Of a stretch of DNA of 10,059 nucleotides, positions 1 through 6,912 are shown piece after piece. Origin of the DNA: JANNAT01 sp043766915 (lineage in GTDB: Bacteria > Pseudomonadota > Alphaproteobacteria > Rhodobacterales > Rhodobacteraceae); NCBI GenBank assembly GCA_043766915.1, contig JAYUHO010000311.1:1-10059 (forward strand). The letters run 5' to 3'. The notes under the pieces are model-generated. The model was given only the letters and a program-made list of their open reading frames with translations. It was not told the DNA's origin and searched no databases. Within the stretch, counting starts at the first letter, position 1; every line of letters starts with the position of its first letter. Made by a program: the position numbers and the translations under genes.

Positions 1-223
1 CAATCATCGCCATCAATTCGCGCAGCTTCGGCTCCATCCCGGCCACCGCCTCGCCCATGTCTTTCAGCGCGGGCTCCATATTATTCATCAAGCCACGCAG
101 CAGAATTTCAGCCCCTTGCTGCATCAGGCTGACACCGTCATCAACGGTGGCCGGGGGGGAGACAGGTGTTTCTGCCATCATGGGGCTTGCCACAAGGGCG
201 ATCACGATCAAGGCATGTTTCAT
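1..223 (-). CDS. Small secreted protein, conserved hypothetical (3' end missing)
   Basis: Partial gene running off the left edge; 74 codons are visible from the ATG at 223-221. The first 17 residues (MKHALIVIALVASPMMA, then ET) look like a Sec signal peptide with an AxA-like cleavage site (MMA|ET), so the product is probably periplasmic or envelope-associated. The mature part is short, acidic and methionine-rich, and repeats a pattern of the type GLMNNMEPALKDM...GMEPKLRELM, suggesting an amphipathic helix or coiled coil. From memory it resembles a family of about 110-120 residues in Rhodobacteraceae that databases often mislabel as AAA+ ATPase; no ATPase motif is visible. No function can be assigned. 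It follows the EEP gene by 36 bp on the same strand. Its Shine-Dalgarno is poor, and a candidate promoter places the transcript start at the ATG. Confidence 0.75.
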   Translation of the reverse strand, partial: MKHALIVIALVASPMMAETPVSPPATVDDGVSLMQQGAEILLRGLMNNMEPALKDMGEAVAGMEPKLRELMAMI

Positions 224-229
224 CGCTTT

Positions 230-258
230 ACCATAAGGCAAATTGCAAAAAATTTCAA
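230..258 (-). promoter_or_regulatory. Candidate sigma-70 promoter of the small secreted protein gene
   Basis: On the minus strand TTGAAA (253-258, five of six to the -35 consensus) is followed after exactly 17 nt by TATGGT (230-235, four of six to the -10 consensus). Six nt (AAAGCG) then separate the -10 from the ATG, so transcription would start at or next to the start codon. The short gap is AT-rich compared with its surroundings. A weak AT-rich inverted repeat (241-260) lies just after the EEP stop and overlaps the -35; it is too weak to call a terminator. Inference from sequence only. Confidence 0.4.
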
Positions 259-259
259 T

Positions 260-1300
260 TCACATCGCAAGATCAAGCGTCACCGGAAAATGATCCGAGG
301 CGGAAAGCAGCGCATCGCCAAGGGGGGGCGCGGCAATAATCGCCGGATCGGTCAACGGATGCCAGATGCGCCATATCGGGCGGGTCGCCGCCAGATCGGG
401 CGACACCATGATGAAATCGATCAGCGCTTCAAAATAAGACTTCGTCGGCTGCATCCAGAACCGCGCTGTTGCGGGCGCCGGTCCACCCGGATGTCTGATG
501 GCCAGATCGGCATGCGGATCAAACAGCCGCAGATCCGGTCGCGCGTCGGGGGCCATCACCACCTCGACCCCGGATTTGCCGAACAGCTTTTCATAGTCGT
601 CCAGACCGGGGCCATCGTTGAAATCGCCCATGACGATCAACGGATCCCCCGCCTGCAAATGCCGCTCGACCCGAGCGCGCACCCACAGGCATTCGGCCAG
701 TTGCTTGCGGCGGTTCTCAACGGCGATCAGGCGGTCACCCGCACCGGGATTGCGGCTGTGGGTGGCTTTGGATTTGGCATGAACCCCGATCAGCCGCAAG
801 GTTTTGCCGCCCCGCACGGTAACTGCCAGTTCCAGCGGCGGTTTGGAAAACCGCACAAGATCATCCACACCGTCGCCGCTGACATCCAACCGCAACTGGC
901 TGTCAAACCGCGGCGCCCCCGGCGCACCCCGTGCGGGGGCGGGAACTCCTATTGGATCATGCACTGCATCCAGCACGTCAGGATCATAGAGAAACGCGAT
1001 TTCCTGTTCCGTATCCGAGGTATACCCGATCACCGCCTTGCGTGTGCGCAATCCGAATCGCCGCGCAAACCCTTGCAGCGCCGTCACTGTAGAGCGGGTG
1101 CCAGAGGTGTCTGGCCCCTCAATGATCATCACACCATCTGCATTCAGGGCCGCAAACACCGCCGCCAGCGCGTTCAGTTGCTGTCTGCGGCTGATGTGAT
1201 ACCGCGCCGATGGCCCATCATCCATCACCATCACGCCCGCATCATCAAACAACGTGTTGAACCATTCGACGTTATAGGTGGCAAGGCGCAGGGTTTTCAT
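260..1300 (-). CDS. Endonuclease/exonuclease/phosphatase (EEP) family protein
   Basis: 346 residues, start ATG at 1300 and stop TGA at 262-260. The EEP (DNase I-like) metal-dependent phosphoesterase signature is complete: TYNVEWF (Asn10), a glutamate in MIIEGPD (Glu61), GVHAKSK (His174), VMGDFND (Asp226, Asn228), ALIDFIM (Asp295) and the C-terminal SDHFPV pair (Asp336-His337). These are the metal-binding and catalytic residues of the fold, so the enzyme should be active on a phosphodiester or phosphomonoester; the substrate (DNA, RNA, nucleotide or lipid) cannot be read from sequence. No signal peptide or membrane segment is seen, so it is probably cytoplasmic. Residues about 115-148 form a Pro/Ala/Gly-rich stretch followed by an acidic part (DVSGDGVDD), which may be a surface insertion. 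The ATG follows the stop of the DnaJ-like gene by 3 bp, and AGGGG directly abuts it, so translation is probably coupled. Family call firm, substrate unknown. Confidence 0.9.
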   Translation of the reverse strand: MKTLRLATYNVEWFNTLFDDAGVMVMDDGPSARYHISRRQQLNALAAVFAALNADGVMIIEGPDTSGTRSTVTALQGFARRFGLRTRKAVIGYTSDTEQEIAFLYDPDVLDAVHDPIGVPAPARGAPGAPRFDSQLRLDVSGDGVDDLVRFSKPPLELAVTVRGGKTLRLIGVHAKSKATHSRNPGAGDRLIAVENRRKQLAECLWVRARVERHLQAGDPLIVMGDFNDGPGLDDYEKLFGKSGVEVVMAPDARPDLRLFDPHADLAIRHPGGPAPATARFWMQPTKSYFEALIDFIMVSPDLAATRPIWRIWHPLTDPAIIAAPPLGDALLSASDHFPVTLDLAM

Positions 1301-1303
1301 CCC

Positions 1304-2017
1304 CTACGCGGCCTTTTTGCCCTGAATCTCATCCCAAGCGGCGTTGATTGCTATCAATCGGTGCGTGGCCAGCTTGACCGCCTCGGCGGGCACGCCGCGC
1401 GCCATCATCACATCGGGATGGCTGTCTTTCACCGCCGCGCGCCAAGCGATGCGGGCATCGTCCACCGTTGCCCCGGCAGGAATGCCCAGCACGTCATAAG
1501 GATCACGCAAAGCCCCCTCAACAAACCGGCCCCGCAAGACGCGGTAACAGCGATCATCCAGCCCAAAGATCGTCGCCACCTCGCGCAGATAGGCGTCTTC
1601 CCTCGGATCAAACGCCCCGTCAGCCAAGGCTACCTGAAACAGGCCCTCCAGAATGTCGATCAACACATTGCGATCATCGGCACACAGCGCCTGCCCTTCG
1701 GTGCGAAACAGCGCAGCCACTTTGCGGGCATAAGAGTCAAATCCCGCCACATCTTGCCGTGCCAGATTGTACACGCGGGCGGCGTTGGATTCTTCTGCCA
1801 CCGGGATCACGAAAATACGCCGGAAGGCCGACACTTCATCCCGCGTCACCTCGCCATCGGCCTTGGCCAGTTTCGCGCCCAAGGCGATCACGGCTATGGT
1901 AAATCCGACCGAACGTTGCGGCACCGCGCTGGTGCGCAATGCATCAAACACCGCCCCCAGCCCCTGGCCGGTGGTCAGCGCGGCAATCGCCTCGGATATG
2001 CGGGTCCAGATCGACAT
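1304..2017 (-). CDS. TerB/DjlA-type J-domain protein (soluble co-chaperone)
   Basis: 237 residues. Residues about 35-165 form a TerB-like helical domain containing two related acidic motifs, AKADGEVTRDE (51-61) and ALADGAFDPRE (130-140), typical of TerB metal-binding helices. Residues about 172-233 are a C-terminal J domain: DPYDVLGIPAGAT, then KDSHPD with the essential HPD triad at 200-202, then a last helix LIAINAAWDEIQ. The J domain should stimulate a DnaK-type Hsp70 through HPD. This TerB plus C-terminal J order is that of DjlA, but the N-terminal membrane segment of E. coli DjlA is absent: the first 30 residues (MSIWTRISEAIAALTTGQGL...) are at most amphipathic. It is thus probably cytoplasmic. 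The gene starts 31 bp after the GNAT stop and ends 3 bp before the EEP start. The client is unknown. Confidence 0.9.
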   Translation of the reverse strand: MSIWTRISEAIAALTTGQGLGAVFDALRTSAVPQRSVGFTIAVIALGAKLAKADGEVTRDEVSAFRRIFVIPVAEESNAARVYNLARQDVAGFDSYARKVAALFRTEGQALCADDRNVLIDILEGLFQVALADGAFDPREDAYLREVATIFGLDDRCYRVLRGRFVEGALRDPYDVLGIPAGATVDDARIAWRAAVKDSHPDVMMARGVPAEAVKLATHRLIAINAAWDEIQGKKAA

Positions 2018-2023
2018 ATTGCC

Positions 2024-2052
2024 TATATAGCGCGGTGTTTCGGCAGAGTCAG
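2024..2052 (-). promoter_or_regulatory. Candidate internal promoter of the TerB-DnaJ gene
   Basis: Minus strand: CTGACT (2047-2052, four of six to TTGACA), a 17-nt spacer, then TATATA (2024-2029, four of six). GGCAAT (6 nt) then leads straight to the ATG at 2017, which would make the transcript leaderless or nearly so. The -35 overlaps the stop codon of the GNAT gene. A weak AGG four nt before the ATG is the only Shine-Dalgarno candidate. Inference only. Confidence 0.3.
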
Positions 2053-2540
2053 GTCAGGAATTTCTGCATCAGCACAAGATCCAGAAACCGGCCAAATTTG
2101 AACCCCGCCTGCGGCACGGTGGCAATCTGCACATAGCCGATCGCCGCATGAAACGCGCGCGCAGCTGCATTTTCCCCGGTGATCCCCGCAATCATCTGAT
2201 GCGCGCCGTGGGTCCGTGCATAGGTTTCCACCGCCGCCATCAACGCCCGACCTGCGCCTTTACCGCGCGCACCCTGTGCCAAAACAATCGTATGTTCCAT
2301 GCAGGAGGCATAGCCCACCCCGGCGCGAAACTGTGCATAAGTGGCAAAGCCCAGCAGCGTTTGATCAGCCCCATGCGCCACAAACACGGCGTGCCGCGCG
2401 CTGTGGCGATCGGCGATCATCAGCGCGACATCATCGGCGGTTTTTTCGACCGGGTTGAAGGTGATCACCGTATCCCTGATCCACGGATTCCACAAAACCG
2501 CCAGATCAGCGGCGTCCTGCACTGTTGCAAGCCGGATCAT
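2049..2540 (-). CDS. GNAT N-acetyltransferase, Pat/MnaT-like
   Basis: 163 residues, a full-length GNAT domain and nothing else. The acetyl-CoA pyrophosphate loop is clear (QGARGKGAGRAL, 89-100), as is the preceding strand with MEHTIVL (81-87, Glu82). The C-terminal block MIAGITGENAAARAFHAAIGYVQIATVPQAGFKFGRFLDLVLMQ (116-159) is the hallmark of the phosphinothricin / methionine sulfoximine-sulfone acetyltransferase group. Members transfer acetyl from acetyl-CoA to the amino group of small amino-acid-like substrates, often as detoxification; the natural substrate here is unknown. The N-terminus (MIRLATVQDAADLAVLWNPWIRDTVITFNP) also fits that group. The start ATG shares the ATGA overlap (2537-2540) with the stop of the VOC gene, so translation is probably coupled. 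Antibiotic or herbicide resistance should not be assumed. Confidence 0.9.
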   Translation of the reverse strand: MIRLATVQDAADLAVLWNPWIRDTVITFNPVEKTADDVALMIADRHSARHAVFVAHGADQTLLGFATYAQFRAGVGYASCMEHTIVLAQGARGKGAGRALMAAVETYARTHGAHQMIAGITGENAAARAFHAAIGYVQIATVPQAGFKFGRFLDLVLMQKFLT

Positions 2541-3154
2541 GCCAGCACGCGCAGGCCGTGCGGCGTCGCAAAGCTGGCCTGCATTGCCTTGACCGCACCT
2601 TGCACAATGACAACACGCGGATCGTCCAACCGCCCCGCCAAAGCCGCCCGCAGATCATCGGCCTGCGGATGGGCAATTTCCAACCGGATCAACCGCACAC
2701 CCGCATCGGGCAGGGCCTGCACCGGATGCAACGCACCATGCCATTGAATAAGCGCGGGAAATGCCCCGTCAAACGGCAGCTTGCCATTCGCGGGCACCGC
2801 CATGTCCCACCGGTATTCACCGCGCCGCAACGCCACCGGAACGCCGACACCCGCAGGGCTGCCCGCCACCGCCGCCGCGATGTCATCGCAGCGCGCCACC
2901 CAATTGGTCAGCCTTGGGGCCCCGGTGAAATTATCCAGATCAAACCACCGCGGTCCTGCGGGACCGGGCGCATCCGGATCAGCCGCGATGACCTCAAGAT
3001 ACACATCGCCCAGCCCCAAAAGCCGGTTGTGCGTGGCCATATGCGGATGCTCACCACCGCCTGCCAGCGCCACGCCCAACGCTTCCTCGACCATCGCCAC
3101 CCCTTCGGCCAAAGTCACCGCCGACACCGCAAGGTGATCGAAAACCAACCTCAC
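2537..3154 (-). CDS. VOC family protein (glyoxalase-like domain)
   Basis: 205 residues starting at GTG (3154-3152), which overlaps the ppx stop as GTGA. No better downstream start exists, because the fold's first strand (MRLVFDHLAVSA) begins at once. The protein has the layout of the glyoxalase-like VOC subgroup of about 200 residues: FDHLAV near the N-terminus (His7), GGEHPHMATHNRLLGLGDVYLEVIA (33-57, His42, Glu54), DIAAAV at about 91-96, then the PALIQWHG block (133-140) and a second half HPVQAL...IRLEIAHPQ. His7 and Glu54 could be metal ligands, but whether this is an enzyme (lyase, dioxygenase, isomerase) or a binding protein cannot be told. No signal peptide. Sitting between ppx and the acetyltransferase with 4-bp overlaps on both sides, it is almost surely co-translated with them. 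Function unknown. Confidence 0.85.
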   Translation of the reverse strand: MRLVFDHLAVSAVTLAEGVAMVEEALGVALAGGGEHPHMATHNRLLGLGDVYLEVIAADPDAPGPAGPRWFDLDNFTGAPRLTNWVARCDDIAAAVAGSPAGVGVPVALRRGEYRWDMAVPANGKLPFDGAFPALIQWHGALHPVQALPDAGVRLIRLEIAHPQADDLRAALAGRLDDPRVVIVQGAVKAMQASFATPHGLRVLA

Positions 3155-4689
3155 ACCATTTCGCCCAATTTGGTGGTGGCCTTCAGCGATTGCGCAAGCG
3201 AGGTAAAGCGCGCCTGCGCCACTTCACCGAACAATCCCTGCCCTTCGGCTGTCAGATCCAGTTCCAATACTTTGGTCTGCGGCTCCCATGCCAGCCGCGC
3301 AGCCCGCCCCGGATCGCCCACCGCAAACATCGCGCCAAACCGCATGGCTTTGCCCAACACCTCGGCATCTTTCAACTCATCCTCGGTCAACAACTTGAAC
3401 AGATTTTCCATCCGCGATCCGGAATGGCTGTTCTTGTAGCGGTGCAACAGCGCCAACCCCAGAAACACCCGGCCCGGATGATCCAAGCCCCCCAGGTTTG
3501 CCCGCGTGGCGTTGTCAAAACACGCCTCTGCCCGGTAATCGGGATGCGCGCGCCAGGTGGTATCGTGCAAAAGACAGGCCGCTTTGATCAGACGCAGCCG
3601 TTCGGGCGTTACATCCACAAACAACGGTTGCAGGAATTCATACAGTTTCTTGCCAAACCCCGGAATACGGGCAAAGGATTTCTCCGCCATCCGCGCGGCT
3701 TCGATCAGCGGATCTCGCGCGCGCAGACGTTCGGGCATCTGTTCATACAACAGCCCTTCGCGTATGCCGTATGCCGAGACATCAATCTCAGACGGCTTCA
3801 GCACGCGGATAATCTCGCGCAGAACCTCGCAGGCCAGGGGCACCAGTTCCATGCGTTCGGGCGATGTGCCGGTGCGTGCCCGCAAAGCCGCCAAATCGGC
3901 GGTGGCGATCCAGTCCAGCGTGTCCAGCAACCCCTTGGGCGTCATGCGATATTCGTGCAAAACCGTCAAAGGATAGGCGCGGCGCTCCATATCCAGCCGC
4001 GCGATCACCCGCCAAGACCCGCCCACCAGATAGATCCGCTCGCCTTCCGATTTCAACTCGGCCTGCGCATCTGCCAATACTTTGTCGATATGGGCGGCAC
4101 GTTTCCTGGCATCAGTGGAAACCTGCTGCAACCGAAACGGCCACAGCGGCGTCGACACCCGCTGACCCACCTTGCCGCCGCCAATCCGCGCCAGCTCCAT
4201 CGAGTTGCCGCCCAGATCGCAGACCATCCCCGTCGCCTCCGGCCAGCCCAGCAGCACCCCCTGCGCCGACAGCCGCGCCTCTTCGCTGCCATCAATCACC
4301 CACAGCTTCAGCCCGGTTTTTGCCAGCACCTCGGCCTGAAAGCCTGGCCCATCACTTGCCTCGCGCGTCGCAGCCGTGGCCACAACGGTCAGCGTTTCTA
4401 TTCCCATCCCCTTGGCCAGCAGGGAAAACCGCGTCAGTGCTGCCAATGCACGCACCCGGCCTTGGGGATTCAGGCGTCCGGTTTCGGCCAATCCCTTACC
4501 AAGGCCGCACATCACCTTTTCGTTGTAGAAATACGCAGGTGACCGCGCTGCGCCATCAAACACCACCATCCGAACCGAGTTTGATCCCACATCCACCACG
4601 CCCACACGGCTAAGCGCCCGCGCCGACGGGTCATCAAACAACGGCCTGCCAAACGGGCCGTGATCGTCATCAGTTTCAGTCTCTGGCAT
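3151..4689 (-). CDS. ppx: Exopolyphosphatase, Ppx/GppA family
   Basis: 512 residues if started at ATG 4689; 519 if started at GTG 4710, which overlaps the ppk stop as GTGA. I prefer the ATG because GGGGA lies 8 nt upstream of it, while the GTG has no clear Shine-Dalgarno; the GTGA overlap keeps the longer form possible. The ASKHA-type phosphatase fold is evident: phosphate-1 loop GVVDVGSNSVRMVV (30-43), GSEEARLSAQG (134-144, with the conserved acidic residue of the family), phosphate-2 loop CDLGGNSMEL (157-166), and SAYGIREGLLYEQM (305-318). The C-terminal third (about 320-512), with LLHDTTWRAHPDYRAE, is the helical HD-like domain found in longer Ppx proteins. The expected reaction is stepwise removal of terminal phosphate from polyP; pppGpp hydrolysis, as in GppA, cannot be excluded. 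Directly downstream of ppk, giving a synthesis/degradation pair in one operon. Probably cytoplasmic. Confidence 0.93.
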   Translation of the reverse strand: MPETETDDDHGPFGRPLFDDPSARALSRVGVVDVGSNSVRMVVFDGAARSPAYFYNEKVMCGLGKGLAETGRLNPQGRVRALAALTRFSLLAKGMGIETLTVVATAATREASDGPGFQAEVLAKTGLKLWVIDGSEEARLSAQGVLLGWPEATGMVCDLGGNSMELARIGGGKVGQRVSTPLWPFRLQQVSTDARKRAAHIDKVLADAQAELKSEGERIYLVGGSWRVIARLDMERRAYPLTVLHEYRMTPKGLLDTLDWIATADLAALRARTGTSPERMELVPLACEVLREIIRVLKPSEIDVSAYGIREGLLYEQMPERLRARDPLIEAARMAEKSFARIPGFGKKLYEFLQPLFVDVTPERLRLIKAACLLHDTTWRAHPDYRAEACFDNATRANLGGLDHPGRVFLGLALLHRYKNSHSGSRMENLFKLLTEDELKDAEVLGKAMRFGAMFAVGDPGRAARLAWEPQTKVLELDLTAEGQGLFGEVAQARFTSLAQSLKATTKLGEMV

Positions 4690-4706
4690 CGCTTTCGTCC
4701 CCAACG

Positions 4707-6869
4707 TCACGCAAGTTTAGGAACATCCTTTGCGCCAGCGGTGCCACGACCAGACAGCGAGGGATTCTCCATGAAGAACCGATGACAGTTGAAAGCGTTC
4801 CCGTCCACCGCCAACAAATCGCGCTGATAGCTGCCATCGGGCTGCAAGACCCAGCTTTGCGCCTCATCCGCCAGATTGGCCGCCATGATCTGCCCCACAA
4901 TCTGCGCCTGCACGGTGGGGTTGTGAATCTCGATCAAAGTTTCCACCCGGCGCGTCAGATTGCGGCCCATCCAATCCGCCGATGATATGAACACCCGCGC
5001 CGATTTTGACGGCAGCCCGTGGCCCGAGCCGAAACACACAATGCGTGAATGTTCCAGGAACCTGCCAACAATCGACTTCACCCGAATATTTTCCGACAAC
5101 CCCCTGATGCCGGGCCGTACCCCGCAAATACCGCGCACAACCAGACTGATTTTCACCCCGGCCTGCGACGCCGCATAAAGCGCATCAATGGTTTCGGGTT
5201 CAATCAAGCTGTTGATCTTGGCCCATATTTCGGCAGGCCGCCCGGCGCGGGCGTGGTCTGCCTCGGCTGCGATCAGTTCCAGCAGCCGCGACTTTAATGT
5301 AATCGGCGAGATCGCCAGATTCTCCAGCCCCTGCGGCTGCACATAGCCAGACAGATAGTTAAACACCCGCGTCGCATCGCGCCCCAAAGCCGGATCGCAG
5401 GTGAAAAACGAAAGATCCGTGTAGACCTTGGCCGTGATGGGATGGTAATTTCCGGTGCCATAATGGGTGTAGGTGACCAGATTTTCGCCTTCGCGCCGCA
5501 CCACGGTGCTGATCTTGGCATGGGTTTTGTAGTGGATAAAGCCGTACACCACATGCGCGCCTGACCGCTCCAACCGCCGTGACTGGCGGATGTTGGCGGC
5601 CTCATCAAACCGCGCTTTCAACTCGACCAAGGCCGTCACAGACTTGCCCGCTTCTGCAGCCTCGCACAGTGCCGAAACGATCGGGCTGTCCCAACTGGTG
5701 CGATACAGCGTCTGTTTGATCGCCAAAACATTCGGATCGCGCGCCGCCTGTTCCAGAAACCGGATCACCAGATCGAAGGTTTCGTAAGGATGATGCAGCA
5801 AAATATCCTTTTGCTTGATCGCCGCAAACATATCGCCATCATTGTCTTGCACCCGTTCGGGCACCCGCGGCGTAAACGGCGGCCACAGCAAATCCACCCG
5901 CGACGACAAGATCAGTTCTTTCAGATCGGCAATGCCCAAAAGCCCGCGCACCTCAACCATTTCAGACTCGGTCACGCCCAGTTCTTCCATGATCAGCGCG
6001 CGCAAATCTTCGGGTGCGCCTGCCGACATTTTCAACCTTATCACTTCCCCCCGACGCCGCCGTTTCAACGCGGTTTCAAACTCGCGCACCAGATCTTCGG
6101 CCTCATCCTCCACCTCCAGATCGCTGTCGCGCAGTACCCGAAACATGCAATGCCCCCGGTCGGTATAACCCGGAAACAGCATGTCCAGATGCAGCAGCAG
6201 CAATTCTTCCAGCGGCAAGAACCGGTTTTCCCCCGGCTTGCCCGGCAACGGCACAAAGCGCGCGATTTGCTGCGGGATCGGCAGCAACGCCTTCAGCGTG
6301 CGATGATCGGATTCGCGTTCCAACTCCAACGCCAGCGAAAATCCGGTGTTCGGGATAAACGGAAACGGATGCGCAGGGTCAATTGCCAAGGGTGACAGAA
6401 CCGGGAACACCTTGTTCAGAAAGTGATCTTCCAGAAATTTCAAATCCCGCCCGGTCAGTTTGGACCGCGTACACAGGATAATCCCCTGCGCCTCCATCTC
6501 GCGCTTTAACTTGTTGAACACCGATTGCTGAGTGTGCATCAACCGGCGCGCATCGGCGTTGATCAGGGTCAGTTGTTCGGCGGGGGTGCGGCCATCTTCC
6601 GACGGTGTGGCGTTGTGCGCCCGTGCCAGCGCGCGCAGACCTGCCACGCGCACCGAATAAAACTCATCAAGGTTGGTGGCAGAAATTGATAAAAACCGCA
6701 GCCGTTCCAGCAACGGCACCACCGGATTCGACGCCTCATCCAGCACCCGCCAATTGAACGCCAGCCAGGACAGTTCGCGGTTGAAAAACCGGCGCGGACC
6801 CGTGGTTTCTGCCGATGGCAATTCCACAGGGTCGGGGAACGCGGCTTTCAGGAAATCGGCTTGGGTCAT
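4707..6869 (-). CDS. ppk1: Polyphosphate kinase 1 (Ppk1)
   Basis: 720 residues, full family length. It reversibly transfers the ATP gamma-phosphate to growing polyphosphate. Domain order is visible: N domain (FFNRELSWLAFNWRVLDEA, 28-46; LSISATNLDEFYSVRVAG, 60-77), head domain (about 125-325, with FPVLSPLAIDPAHPFPFIPNTGFSLAL), and two phospholipase D-like C domains. The two catalytic histidines are His450 (in YKTHAKIS) and His607 (in FLEHSRIV), matching E. coli His435 and His592. Arg390 (LYRTS) and Arg420 (LKARFDE) match the Mg/phosphate-binding arginines. The ending NPSLSGRGTAGAKDVPKLA is a variable tail. Start ATG at 6869 is the only sensible one; AAGG lies 5 nt upstream. It begins 43 bp after the Hda gene, and that gap holds a PhoB-box match, suggesting control by phosphate starvation. 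The stop overlaps a possible GTG start of ppx. Confidence 0.97.
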   Translation of the reverse strand: MTQADFLKAAFPDPVELPSAETTGPRRFFNRELSWLAFNWRVLDEASNPVVPLLERLRFLSISATNLDEFYSVRVAGLRALARAHNATPSEDGRTPAEQLTLINADARRLMHTQQSVFNKLKREMEAQGIILCTRSKLTGRDLKFLEDHFLNKVFPVLSPLAIDPAHPFPFIPNTGFSLALELERESDHRTLKALLPIPQQIARFVPLPGKPGENRFLPLEELLLLHLDMLFPGYTDRGHCMFRVLRDSDLEVEDEAEDLVREFETALKRRRRGEVIRLKMSAGAPEDLRALIMEELGVTESEMVEVRGLLGIADLKELILSSRVDLLWPPFTPRVPERVQDNDGDMFAAIKQKDILLHHPYETFDLVIRFLEQAARDPNVLAIKQTLYRTSWDSPIVSALCEAAEAGKSVTALVELKARFDEAANIRQSRRLERSGAHVVYGFIHYKTHAKISTVVRREGENLVTYTHYGTGNYHPITAKVYTDLSFFTCDPALGRDATRVFNYLSGYVQPQGLENLAISPITLKSRLLELIAAEADHARAGRPAEIWAKINSLIEPETIDALYAASQAGVKISLVVRGICGVRPGIRGLSENIRVKSIVGRFLEHSRIVCFGSGHGLPSKSARVFISSADWMGRNLTRRVETLIEIHNPTVQAQIVGQIMAANLADEAQSWVLQPDGSYQRDLLAVDGNAFNCHRFFMENPSLSGRGTAGAKDVPKLA

Positions 6870-6890
6870 GGCGCCTTATGCGGGGTGAAT

Positions 6891-6908
6891 ATGACGATTT
6901 TATAACAG
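6891..6908 (-). promoter_or_regulatory. Candidate PhoB (Pho) box upstream of ppk
   Basis: The minus strand reads CTGTTATAAAATCGTCAT, two 7-mers (CTGTTAT, TCGTCAT) separated by AAAA. The classical Pho box is CTGTCAT-A-rich 4 nt-CTGTCAT, giving 6/7 and 5/7 matches plus the A-rich spacer. Ten nt further on (ATTCACCCCG) comes CATAAG (6875-6880), four of six to a -10 box, which is about the spacing at which PhoB replaces the -35. The box lies 21 bp before the ppk ATG and 5 bp after the Hda stop. ppk is a known Pho-regulon member in E. coli and other bacteria, which supports the call. Seen by eye; binding not tested. Confidence 0.6.
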
Positions 6909-6912
6909 TCTT

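Noticed and set aside
241..260. Terminator after the EEP gene
   Set aside because: The inverted repeat is AT-only apart from one G-C pair, has a mismatch, and coincides with a better promoter candidate.
116..2101. 661-codon open frame on the plus strand
   Set aside because: It lies antisense to four well-supported minus-strand genes, is rich in His, Arg, Gln and Pro, shows no domain, and is explained by GC-rich codon structure on the other strand.
2049..2540. Phosphinothricin or antibiotic resistance gene
   Set aside because: The Pat/MnaT family is broad and most chromosomal members act on other substrates; there is no mobile context.
3190..4542. 450-codon open frame on the plus strand
   Set aside because: Antisense shadow of ppx with the same low-complexity His/Arg/Gln composition and no recognisable motif.
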